Assembly: GCF_023544665.1 (NCBI RefSeq)
Contig: NZ_JAMJFL010000019.1
Location: forward strand, 62,001 to 126,000
Direction: 5' to 3'
Length of the DNA stretch: 64,000 bases
From: Streptomyces sp. YS415
Lineage (GTDB): Bacteria; Actinomycetota; Actinomycetes; Streptomycetales; Streptomycetaceae
Shown here one piece after another: positions 35,077-42,493 of the stretch. Every line of letters begins with the position of its first letter. Positions within the stretch are counted from its first letter, which is position 1. Both the position numbers and the translations under genes were made by a program. A model generated the notes under the pieces. It saw nothing but the letters and a program-made list of their open reading frames with translations, was not told the DNA's origin and did not search any database.

Positions 35077-35958
35077 ATGCGCATTCTCGTCCTGGGCTTC
35101 ACCGGATATCTGGGCGGCCATGTCGCCGAGCACCTGCGTGCCCTGCCGGGCACGCAGGTGCTCGGCGGCGGCCGCTCGTCCGACGCCGACCATCACGTCG
35201 ACCTCGCCTCGGCCGACCCCGAACGGCTGGCGAAGACCCTCGCCTCGGCGGCACCCGACACCGTGGTCAACTGCGCGGGCGCCGTCGCCGGCGACGCCCT
35301 CACCCTCGCCGAGGTCAACACCCGGGGCCCCGCCGTACTGTGCGCGGCGCTGCGGGCGGCGGCCCCGGCCGCGCGTCTGGTCCATCTGGGCTCGGCCGCC
35401 GAGTACGGCCCCGGCGCCCCCGGCTCCAAGGTCACGGAGTCGGCCCCGACCAGCCCCGTCGGGCCCTACGGCGCGACCAAGCTCGCGGGCACGGCCGCGG
35501 TGACCGCCTCGGGGCTGGACGCGGTGGTCCTGCGGGTGGGCAACCCGGTGGGGCCCGGGGCACCCCCGGCGGGGCTGCCCGGCCGGGTCGCCGCCCTGCT
35601 GCGCGAGCCCGGCCCGGTGCTCAGGCTCGGGGATCTGTCGGCCTGCCGCGACTTCGTCGACGTACGCGACGTGGCACGGGCCGTGGCGCTGGCGGTGACC
35701 GCGCAGGGGCCCCTGCCCGCCGTGCTGAACATCGGCGGCGGAGCGGCGGTGCCGGTCCGCGACCTCGTCCATGGGCTGGCCGAGCTGGCGGGCTTCCGGG
35801 GCCGCATCGAGGAGTCCGCGCCCAGCTCGGCCCGCTCGGCGCAGGTGTCGTGGCAGTGCTCGGACATCACCGCCGCGCAGGAGGCGCTCGGCTGGCGGCC
35901 GGTCCGTTCGCTGGCGGAGTCGCTGGGCGCCCTGTGGGAGGGCGGGCGGACACCATGA
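35077..35958 (+). CDS. NAD-dependent epimerase/reductase-like SDR
   Basis: 293 aa. Nucleotide-binding VLGFTGYLGGHVAEHL; catalytic HLGSAAEYGPG and Y-x3-K in VGPYGATKLAG. The short size and missing insertions resemble RmlD/GDP-4-keto-6-deoxysugar reductases more than UDP-Glc 4-epimerase. With the nucleotidyltransferase and the dehydratase-like SDR it would complete a three-step NDP-6-deoxyhexose route. The stop overlaps the Sph3-like gene start (ATGA). Confidence 0.78.
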   Translation: MRILVLGFTGYLGGHVAEHLRALPGTQVLGGGRSSDADHHVDLASADPERLAKTLASAAPDTVVNCAGAVAGDALTLAEVNTRGPAVLCAALRAAAPAARLVHLGSAAEYGPGAPGSKVTESAPTSPVGPYGATKLAGTAAVTASGLDAVVLRVGNPVGPGAPPAGLPGRVAALLREPGPVLRLGDLSACRDFVDVRDVARAVALAVTAQGPLPAVLNIGGGAAVPVRDLVHGLAELAGFRGRIEESAPSSARSAQVSWQCSDITAAQEALGWRPVRSLAESLGALWEGGRTP

Positions 35959-36617
35959 GCCTGCTGATTCCGCTGTACGTCCATCCGGCCGAGGATCCGG
36001 GCGCCTGGCACCGGCTGATCTCGGCCGCGGCCCACACCTACGCGGTGATCCTCAACCCGGCCAGCGGACCGGGCCGGGAGCCGGATCCGGCGTTCACGGC
36101 GGCAGCGGGCGCGCTGCGCACCGCGGGCGCCCGCCTGCTCGGCTACGCGGACACGGCGTACGGGCGCCGCGACCCCGCCGAGGTCGTCGACGACCTGCGC
36201 CGGCACCAGGAGTGGTACGCGGCCGACGGCTGCTTCCTGGACCGGGTGCCCGCGGAGCGGGCCGGGCTGGCGGAGTGCCGGAAGCTGGTGCGCTCCCTGC
36301 GGCGGGCCGGCGCCGGGACCGTGGTGCTCAACCCGGGCGTCCATCCGGCGCCCGGCTACGCCCGCCTCGCCGATCTGACGGTCACCTTCGAGGGCCACTG
36401 GTCGACATATGTCTCGGCGTTCACCCGCCCGGCGTGGACCGCGCGGCACCCGGCCGAGCGGCTGTGCCATCTGGTGTACGGGGTGCCGGAGGCGCTGGTG
36501 CCGCTGGCCGTGCGGACCGCGCACGAGCGGGGGGCGGCGGTGTCGGGGCCGGTGACGGGCGAACAGCCCAATCCCTGGGCCGGGTTGACGCCCGCGCTGT
36601 CGGGGGCTGCGGGGTGA
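35955..36617 (+). CDS. Spherulin-4/Sph3-like glycoside hydrolase (GH135-type)
   Basis: 220 aa. LLIPLYVHPAED, AVILNPASGPG, GYADTAYGRR, CFLDRVP and TVVLNPGVHP ... VTFEGHW follow the order of conserved strands in Sph3/GH135, a TIM-barrel hydrolase of galactosaminogalactan in Aspergillus. The FLD Asp and the FEG Glu occupy the expected carboxylate positions. There is no signal peptide or membrane anchor, unlike the fungal enzyme, so it may act inside the cell or be exported otherwise. Translationally coupled to genes on both sides. Confidence 0.8.
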   Translation: MSLLIPLYVHPAEDPGAWHRLISAAAHTYAVILNPASGPGREPDPAFTAAAGALRTAGARLLGYADTAYGRRDPAEVVDDLRRHQEWYAADGCFLDRVPAERAGLAECRKLVRSLRRAGAGTVVLNPGVHPAPGYARLADLTVTFEGHWSTYVSAFTRPAWTARHPAERLCHLVYGVPEALVPLAVRTAHERGAAVSGPVTGEQPNPWAGLTPALSGAAG

Positions 36618-37399
36618 GGCGGGCGGCCTGGGCCGTGGCGCTCGTGACCCTGGCGGCGCTGACCGGGTGTGCGGGGGCCGACGAGGACCCGGGCAGGGCG
36701 CCTGTGTGGCAGCCGCGGCCCGGGCTGGCCTGGCAGTGGCAGCTCGACGGGCCGGTGGATCCGTCGGTCGACGTGCCGGTCTACGACATCGACGGCTTCG
36801 AGAACTCCGCGGCGGACGTGGCCCGGCTGCACCGGGACGGGCGCAAGGTCATCTGCTACGTCAACGTCGGCGCCTGGGAGGACTTCCGCCCCGACCGGGA
36901 GGACTTTCCCGCCTCGGTGCGCGGCCGGTCCAACGGCTGGAAGGGCGAGCGCTGGCTGGACATCCGCCGGCTGTCCGTGCTCCGGCCCCTCATGGAGCGC
37001 CGCTTCGACATGTGCCGGGACAAGGGTTTCGACGCCGTCGAGCCCGATCTGATGGAGGGGTACGGCAACGACACCGGGTTCCCGCTCACCGCGCGCGACC
37101 AGCTGAGGTACAACCGCATGATCGCGGACCTCGCGCACCGGCGCGGCCTGTCCGTCGGGCTCAAGAACGACCTGCCCCAGATCCCCCAGCTGGTGCGGCA
37201 CTTCGACTTCGCGGTCAACGAGGAGTGCGCCCAGTACGACGAGTGCGGGGAGCTGAAGCCGTTCATCGCGGCGGGCAAGGCCGTCTTCCACGTGGAGTAC
37301 GCCGAACCGGCCGCCGCCTTCTGCCCCGACTCGCGCCGGCTGAAGCTGTCGTCGATGCGGAAGCAGCCGGAGCTAGGGGTGTGGCGGGCGCCCTGCTGA
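36614..37399 (+). CDS. Endo-alpha-1,4-polygalactosaminidase-like lipoprotein (GH114, Ega3-like)
   Basis: 261 aa from a GTG overlapping the Sph3-like stop. Lipobox L-T-G-C gives a lipid anchor outside the membrane. GH114 pattern: WQWQLDGPVD, VYDIDGFENS, VICYVNVGAWEDFRPD, DAVEPDLMEGYGND (catalytic carboxylates) and SVGLKNDLPQIPQL. GH114 enzymes cut alpha-1,4-galactosamine chains, as fungal Ega3 does. Probably trims or releases the polymer at the cell surface after deacetylation. Confidence 0.85.
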   Translation: MRRAAWAVALVTLAALTGCAGADEDPGRAPVWQPRPGLAWQWQLDGPVDPSVDVPVYDIDGFENSAADVARLHRDGRKVICYVNVGAWEDFRPDREDFPASVRGRSNGWKGERWLDIRRLSVLRPLMERRFDMCRDKGFDAVEPDLMEGYGNDTGFPLTARDQLRYNRMIADLAHRRGLSVGLKNDLPQIPQLVRHFDFAVNEECAQYDECGELKPFIAAGKAVFHVEYAEPAAAFCPDSRRLKLSSMRKQPELGVWRAPC

Positions 37400-37427
37400 G
37401 GCGAGCGGCCCTCCGTAGGCTGGGCGC

Positions 37428-37916
37428 ATGACCGAGGTGAACGTCCACGTGGTGCAGCTGCTGGTGTCGCCCGTCCACCGGCTCGCCGGGCGCCCCGCGG
37501 ACGGCGCGGGGACCGAACCGGCCGGCGAACTCGTCCGGCGGGCGGAGGTCCGCGAGGGGCTCGGGCTGGTCGGCGACCGGTACTACGGGCAGCGGGCCCA
37601 CCGGGACGCCTCGGTGACCCTGATGGCCGAGGAGAACCTGCCGCCCGGCATCGACCTGCGCCACACCCGCCGCAACATCCTGCTGCGGGGCGTCGACATC
37701 GACTCCCTCGCCGGCTCGGTCATCAGCCTCGACTGCGGTACGGGCCCGGTGTCGTTCGCCCTGAAGCGCCCCGCCCGCCCGTGCGCCTGGATGGACGTGA
37801 CGATCGGCCCGGGGGCCCAGCGGGCGCTGCGCGGCAAGGGCGGGGTGCGGTGCACTCCGCTGTCGGACGGGGTACTGGAGGTCGGGGAGGCGGTCCTGCG
37901 GGTGCTGAGCGGGTAG
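37428..37916 (+). CDS. MOSC-domain protein
   Basis: 162 aa. MOSC core with GLGLVGDRYYG, RNILLRGVDIDSLAGSVISL, and the conserved Cys in RPARPCAWMD. MOSC domains bind sulfur-carrying molybdenum cofactor or transfer sulfur; stand-alone members include YiiM-like detoxification proteins. Not obviously linked to the polymer cluster upstream, from which it is 28 bp away. Confidence 0.78.
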   Translation: MTEVNVHVVQLLVSPVHRLAGRPADGAGTEPAGELVRRAEVREGLGLVGDRYYGQRAHRDASVTLMAEENLPPGIDLRHTRRNILLRGVDIDSLAGSVISLDCGTGPVSFALKRPARPCAWMDVTIGPGAQRALRGKGGVRCTPLSDGVLEVGEAVLRVLSG

Positions 37917-37957
37917 CCCGGCGCGGTGGTGCCGCGCCGGGCTCGTGGTGCCGTCCG

Positions 37958-38602
37958 TCAGGAAGGCGTGTCGGTGCCGGTGTAGAAGGCGATCGTCGCC
38001 CGGGTGGTGGACTCGACGCTCTCCGCGTCCGCGCCGGAGGCGGTGTACGCGGCGCCCCACAGCTCGCCCGAGCGGGTCATGCACGCCTTGCCCTCGTCGG
38101 ACATCGCCCACTCCTGCGCCTGCTCCGGGCTGAGCCCGCCGCCCGTGAGGTGCAGGGCGAGCCCGAGCAGGACCATGTCCCAGCCGACGCCGGTCGCGCC
38201 GGGCCCGTACTGGCCCCAGAACTCCTCGGGGACGACCGCCACGTGCTCGAGCTCCAGCAGGGTGCGCTCCTCGCCCTCGGGGGTGAGGCGCAGCAGGACC
38301 TCGCTGAAGCCCGGGTCGGGGCCGAACAGCCAGCTCACCCGGAGCAGGTTCGGCTCGTCGCACTGGAGGATCTCGCCACCGGCCTGCCCTTCCAGCTGGT
38401 AGCGTCCGCCGACCTTGAACTCGCCGCTGACCGGCAGGAACCAGCGCGCGATGCGCTCGGGGGAGGTCACTGCGTCCCACACGTCGGCGACCTCGGCGTC
38501 GTAGGAGCGGCGCAGCACCACCGTACGGGCCTCGCCCGCCTCGACCCGCCGGGTGCCGACCTCGCGGTGCAGCCGGTTGATCTCGTCGACGATCTCAGTC
38601 AT
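37958..38602 (-). CDS. SRPBCC/AHSA1-domain protein
   Basis: 214 aa. SRPBCC fold: VVLRRSYDAEVADVWDAVTSPERIARWFLPVSGEFKVGGRYQL, and WDMVLLGLALHL at the C-terminal helix. These proteins bind hydrophobic ligands in a deep pocket. It overlaps the ArsR gene by 8 bp, a very common actinobacterial pair in which the ArsR member represses both. Confidence 0.88.
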   Translation of the reverse strand: MTEIVDEINRLHREVGTRRVEAGEARTVVLRRSYDAEVADVWDAVTSPERIARWFLPVSGEFKVGGRYQLEGQAGGEILQCDEPNLLRVSWLFGPDPGFSEVLLRLTPEGEERTLLELEHVAVVPEEFWGQYGPGATGVGWDMVLLGLALHLTGGGLSPEQAQEWAMSDEGKACMTRSGELWGAAYTASGADAESVESTTRATIAFYTGTDTPS

Positions 38603-38948
38603 CCCTGCTCACTTCCTCTTGCTGTCTGCGCTCGCGCTTGCCGCGCGCGAGCTCCGTACCGAGCGCGTCGAGCCGCTGCTCCCAGAACCCCCGGAACCGC
38701 TCCAGCCAGTCGTCCACCTGACGCAGCGGCGCGGCGTCCACGGCGTACAGCCGCCGGGTGCCCTCCGCCCGCACGGACGCGAAGCCGTTCTCCCTGAGCA
38801 CCTTCAGGTGCTGGGACACGGCCGGCTGCGAGATCCCGAACTCTTCCTGGATGGCGGCGCCTATCTCGCCCGACGCCCGCTCACCCGTGGCGAGCAACTC
38901 CAATATCCGGCGTCTGACCGGATCCCCGAGAACATCGAAGGCGTGCAC
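38595..38948 (-). CDS. ArsR-family transcriptional regulator
   Basis: 117 aa winged helix: DVLGDPVRRRILELLATGERASGEI, recognition helix SQPAVSQHLKVLRENGFASV, wing EGTRRLYAVD. It lacks the CxC metal site of metal-sensing ArsR proteins, so it is of the ArsR/SRPBCC subtype. Just upstream lies a doubled AT-rich operator, fitting autorepression. Confidence 0.9.
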   Translation of the reverse strand: MHAFDVLGDPVRRRILELLATGERASGEIGAAIQEEFGISQPAVSQHLKVLRENGFASVRAEGTRRLYAVDAAPLRQVDDWLERFRGFWEQRLDALGTELARGKRERRQQEEVSRDD

Positions 38949-38971
38949 GGCACCGACTATGCCACCTGCAG

Positions 38972-38997
38972 CTTATATAAGGCAACTCTTAAATAAG
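38972..38997 (-). promoter_or_regulatory. Double operator upstream of the arsR-SRPBCC pair
   Basis: cttatataag (38972-38981, perfect palindrome) and cttaaataag (38988-38997, near-palindrome) are repeated 16 bp apart in a very AT-rich patch 24 bp upstream of the ArsR start. This fits tandem binding of two repressor dimers and should overlap the promoter. Confidence 0.65.
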
Positions 38998-39058
38998 GTG
39001 GGTCTTGAACAAGCGGTGGAACCTTTTCCTCGGCCTCCCTCGTCGCGGGCACACGAAA

Positions 39059-39092
39059 GCCCGGACACCGCGTGTCGTCGCGATGTCCGGGC
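39059..39092 (-). terminator. Hairpin terminator after the 78-aa protein gene
   Basis: Perfect 9-bp stem (gcccggaca at 39059-39067, tgtccgggc at 39084-39092) 22 bp beyond the stop of the minus-strand gene at 39114. Confidence 0.65.
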
Positions 39093-39113
39093 GGGTGTGC
39101 GGTGCGCTCGGGG

Positions 39114-39350
39114 TCAGCCGTCGCTGAGGCGGGCGCGAAGGAGCTTCTTGCCCAGCTCAGCACCCTTGCGGCTGTCGGCCTGGGCCTTGCGGAACAGGTC
39201 CGCGACCTCGGTGTCCTTCTCGCGCTCGGCGTCCTGGATGTACGACTCCAGACGCAGCGCGTTGCTCAGGCACGCCTCGACGTACCAGACCAGGTTGTAG
39301 TCCTTGTCCTGCGTACCGGTCACGCCGCCGGTCTCGGCACTGCTGGCCAT
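39114..39350 (-). CDS. Conserved small helical protein, function unknown
   Basis: 78 aa from the ATG at 39350 with a consensus aggaagGAGG site. Acidic start, then helical KDYNLVWYVEACLSNALRLESYIQDAEREKDTEVADLFRKAQADSRKGAELGKK split by charged turns. The ferritin-like helical look (Glu/Tyr spacing) is suggestive but not decisive. Very similar small proteins are widespread in Streptomyces; role unknown. Confidence 0.75.
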   Translation of the reverse strand: MASSAETGGVTGTQDKDYNLVWYVEACLSNALRLESYIQDAEREKDTEVADLFRKAQADSRKGAELGKKLLRARLSDG

Positions 39351-39752
39351 TCGGGCCTCCTTCCTCGTCGGTGCGGGGCCCGACGGGCCCCGCCTGTCGT
39401 TGCGGGCCGAGTACCCGCGTCGGCCGGGGCCAGTCAGCCCATGGAGGGCCGATCCTGGAGCGCGGCCCGGCCGCCACCACCGTGGGCACCCCCGCTCTCC
39501 TGCGAGCGACCGCACGCGGCCAAGGCCGACGGGCGGGCAGTGGTCCTCCCGAGCGGCTGACATCGGCGTCAACTCGCTTGATCCTTACGGCAATTCAGAC
39601 AGTTGGCGCAGAAGTGAACAGAGAGCGGGCGGATTCGGAGCGAAGTACGCATCGACCGTGCGAGAGCAGTCGATGACGGTGTGTACTGTGCTGCGAGCGC
39701 CTCGTCAGGGGTTCTCGCACCCACCCCTGCCCACTCTCTGGATACCGATTCG
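39351..39752. other. Divergent intergenic region upstream of the conservon
   Basis: 402 bp with no convincing gene. It must hold the promoters of the 78-aa protein gene (minus) and of cvnA (plus). I see no clear terminator or operator. Reading starts upstream of 39753 would give a short low-quality N-terminus, so cvnA is taken from 39753. Confidence 0.5.
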
Positions 39753-41135
39753 ATGATCGAACTACCGGACCTAGCCGCCGGCGGTCTGGCCGCCGGCACA
39801 CTGTCCGCGCTCGTTCTCAGCGGCGGTCTGCTCCGGTCGCGGCGCCAACGGACCGTGCAGCGCGACGAGATCGCCGCCCTGCGCGCCCATCTCGACGGCG
39901 TGGTACAGACGTTCGCCGCCGAGATCGAGCATCTGGCGGCCAAGCGCGTCCCCGCCGCCGCCCGCCACCTGACGCATCCCCATGTCGCGGTGCCCGGTCC
40001 CCTGCAGCTCCGGGCGGCCGGATCCTCGCTCGGCGTCGCCATGGAGAACGTGCTGGAACAGCTGCGCGTCGAGCTGACCGCCCAGCACCTGCGCGTCGAC
40101 GCCGCCGCACAGGCCGGGATGCGCGGGGCGACCCGGGAGATCCAGGCCGCCCTGTACCGCCTCCAGGACGCCCTGCGCGGTCTGCAACAGCAGTACGACG
40201 ACCCCGAGTTGACGCAGACGCTGTTCGAACTGGACCACGAGAACGAGCAGTCGCTGCGGCGCGCGCAGGTCGCCGCGGTGGTGTGCGGGGCCTGGGTGGG
40301 GCTGGCCCGCGAGGAGTCCCACGTGGTGGACGCGGTGACCGGCGGCCAGGCCCGGCTCGCGGGCTACCACCGGGTCCGGGTCAACAACCATCTCGAACCC
40401 GGCACCGCCCTGGTCTCGCACGCCGTCGAACCGGTCGCGATCATCGTCGCCGAGCTGCTGGACAACGCGCTGCGGCACTCCGCGCCGGACACGGACGTGG
40501 TGGTCAACCTGGAACACGTCCACCACGGCGTCTGCGTCACCGTCGACGACGCCGGCCTCGGCATGACCCAGGACGAACGCGCCCGCGCCCAGCGGATGGT
40601 GGCCGGCACCGAGCCCATCCTCCTCACCGACCTCGGCGATCCCCCGCGCATGGGCCTCGCCGCGATCGGCCAGCTGACCCGGCAGTTCGACCTGAGCGTG
40701 GACCTGTCCTCGCCCTCCCCCTACGGCGGGGTCCGGGGCGTGCTGCGCGTCGACAGCCACCTGCTGACCCGTATCGACCCCGACGCACGGCCCCCTGCCG
40801 CCAGCGCCCCACGCCCGACCCGCAGGCCTCAGAACGACGAACCGACCCGCAGGCCGCAGACCGACGAACCGGCGCGCAGCACCTCGCACGACTACGTGCC
40901 CGAACCCGAGACCCACGACCCGCGGCCCACCGCCGACGGGCTGCCGCAGCGCCGCCGCCGCACCAGGGCGGCCGCCCCCGAGCCGGCCGTGGCCCCGCAG
41001 CGCCCGTCCGCGCTGCGTCCCGAGGAGGCGGCCGCCGCGCTCGGCGGGCTCCAGGCCGCCACCGCCGCCGCCCGCTCCGAGACCGCCGAGCACGACACCG
41101 AACGCGACGACCACGAAGGGGGCACGGCCCGATGA
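39753..41135 (+). CDS. cvnA: Conservon sensor-like ATPase CvnA
   Basis: 460 aa. One N-terminal membrane helix (about residues 5-25), a coiled linker, then an HATPase_c domain with N-box ELLDNALRHS and G-box DDAGLGM; no phospho-acceptor His box of ordinary kinases. A long Pro/Arg/Glu-rich tail (about 355-460) ends the protein. CvnA proteins are membrane sensors of the Streptomyces conservon system, which relays to a small GTPase. The stop overlaps cvnB (ATGA). Start chosen at the ATG just before the helix. Confidence 0.9.
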   Translation: MIELPDLAAGGLAAGTLSALVLSGGLLRSRRQRTVQRDEIAALRAHLDGVVQTFAAEIEHLAAKRVPAAARHLTHPHVAVPGPLQLRAAGSSLGVAMENVLEQLRVELTAQHLRVDAAAQAGMRGATREIQAALYRLQDALRGLQQQYDDPELTQTLFELDHENEQSLRRAQVAAVVCGAWVGLAREESHVVDAVTGGQARLAGYHRVRVNNHLEPGTALVSHAVEPVAIIVAELLDNALRHSAPDTDVVVNLEHVHHGVCVTVDDAGLGMTQDERARAQRMVAGTEPILLTDLGDPPRMGLAAIGQLTRQFDLSVDLSSPSPYGGVRGVLRVDSHLLTRIDPDARPPAASAPRPTRRPQNDEPTRRPQTDEPARSTSHDYVPEPETHDPRPTADGLPQRRRRTRAAAPEPAVAPQRPSALRPEEAAAALGGLQAATAAARSETAEHDTERDDHEGGTAR

Positions 41136-41554
41136 CCGGCCGCGACACAGGAGACACCGCGTGGGCTCTGGATCCGATTCTCGAGGTGCCGCATGTGGTG
41201 GCCGCCGTACTGCTCACCCGGGACGGCCTCGTCACCGGCTGGACGGACGCGCTCACCCAGCCGTCGGCCGAGCGGGTCGCCGCCATCACCAGCACCGTGC
41301 AGGGAGCCTGCCGTACCGCCGCGGCCGCGTTCGCGGACCGGGAGCGGGCCGAGGTGCGGCAGGTCGTCATCGAGTCGGATCACGGGTACGTGCTGATCGT
41401 GCCGACCGACCACGGCACCTGCGTCGCCGCATACGGTGACAGCGAGGTGCGCCTGGACCTGCTCGCCCACCGGGTGCACTCCCAGGTGGCACGGCTCGGC
41501 GAGAAGGCGATGGCCGCCGCGCCCCGAGGCACCGACGGCGGCGCGCCGGCATGA
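41132..41554 (+). CDS. cvnB: Conservon roadblock/LC7 protein CvnB
   Basis: 140 aa roadblock/LC7 fold (HVVAAVLLTRDGLVTGWTDAL, QVVIESDHGYVLIVPTDHGTCVAAYGD). In conservons CvnB interacts with CvnA and regulates the GTPase CvnD, like MglB toward MglA. Overlaps cvnA and cvnC by 4 bp each. Confidence 0.92.
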   Translation: MTGRDTGDTAWALDPILEVPHVVAAVLLTRDGLVTGWTDALTQPSAERVAAITSTVQGACRTAAAAFADRERAEVRQVVIESDHGYVLIVPTDHGTCVAAYGDSEVRLDLLAHRVHSQVARLGEKAMAAAPRGTDGGAPA

Positions 41555-41913
41555 CAGCACGCCCGGGCGGCCGTCCGCTGGTCCCGGCGTATCTCTCCAC
41601 CGGCGGCGTGGCCCGGCCCAGCCGCCCCCAGCTGGAACGGCTCTCGGTGCTCACCGGCAGCGGTGAACCCGCGCCGGCCGGCCTGCCCGCCGCCGAACTC
41701 GCCCTGCTGGAAGCCCTGGACGGCGGATCCCTGACGGTGGTGGAGGCGGCGGCGCACCTGCGTCTGCCGGTCTCCGCCGTGCGGGTCCTGGCCGGCGCGC
41801 TCCTGGACCGCGAGCTGGTCCTCGCCCGCGCCCCCGTCCCGCCCGCCGAACGCTTCGACCCCGACCTGCTGAAGAGAGTGGCCGATGGCCTTCGCGCCCT
41901 CAAGCACGACTAG
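41551..41913 (+). CDS. cvnC: Conservon DUF742 protein CvnC
   Basis: 120 aa DUF742: RPLVPAYLSTGGVARPS, then a winged-helix-like region (LTVVEAAAHLRLPVSAVRVLAGALLDRELVLAR). It couples signalling proteins in the conservon complex. Its 3' end overlaps the start of cvnD by 29 bp. Confidence 0.92.
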   Translation: MTARPGGRPLVPAYLSTGGVARPSRPQLERLSVLTGSGEPAPAGLPAAELALLEALDGGSLTVVEAAAHLRLPVSAVRVLAGALLDRELVLARAPVPPAERFDPDLLKRVADGLRALKHD

Positions 41914-42493
41914 CGGCATCCACCTGCCGGACACCGCCCGCGACCTGGTGAAGATCCTGGTCACGGGCCCCTTCGGAGTGGGCAAGACCACCCTGATCGA
42001 CTCCGTCTCCGAGATCCGGCCGCTGCACACCGAGGAACGGCTCAGCGAGGCGTCCGCCCCGGTGGACGACCTGGCCGGGGTGCGGGAGAAGTCGACGACC
42101 ACCGTCGCCATCGACTTCGGCCGGATCAGCCTCGACCACGGCATCGTGCTCTACCTCTTCGGCACGCCCGGCCAGGAGCGGTTCCGTGCCCTGTGGGACG
42201 ACATCGCCTACGGGGCGCTCGGCGCGCTGGTGCTGGTCGACAGCCGCCGGATCGACGCCTCCTTCGACGTCCTCGGCCTGGTCGAGGAGAGCGGGCTGCC
42301 GTACGCCGTCGCCTTCAACGCCTTCCCGGACGCGCCGGACCACTACACCGAGGCGCAGTTGCGCGCCGCGCTGGACCTGGAGGCGGGCACCCCGATGGTG
42401 ACCTGCGACGCGCGCGACCCGAACTCCTCCATCGACGCACTGCTCGCCCTGGTCCAGCATCTGATCGACCGCCACCCCCCGGAGAACCGGTGA
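41885..42493 (+). CDS. cvnD: Conservon small GTPase CvnD
   Basis: 202 aa. Ras-like G-protein: P-loop GPFGVGKTT (about residues 28-36), switch Thr in REKSTTTVAIDFG, G3 segment LFGTPGQERF. The usual NKxD is replaced by FNAF (AVAFNAFPDA), as seen in this subfamily. Output protein of the conservon relay. The stop overlaps the P450 start (GTGA). Confidence 0.92.
   Translation: MAFAPSSTTSGIHLPDTARDLVKILVTGPFGVGKTTLIDSVSEIRPLHTEERLSEASAPVDDLAGVREKSTTTVAIDFGRISLDHGIVLYLFGTPGQERFRALWDDIAYGALGALVLVDSRRIDASFDVLGLVEESGLPYAVAFNAFPDAPDHYTEAQLRAALDLEAGTPMVTCDARDPNSSIDALLALVQHLIDRHPPENR

Noticed and set aside
37428..38948. Including the MOSC and ArsR/SRPBCC genes in the exopolysaccharide cluster
   Set aside because: The ArsR/SRPBCC pair is on the other strand with its own operators, and MOSC proteins have no link to glycan synthesis.
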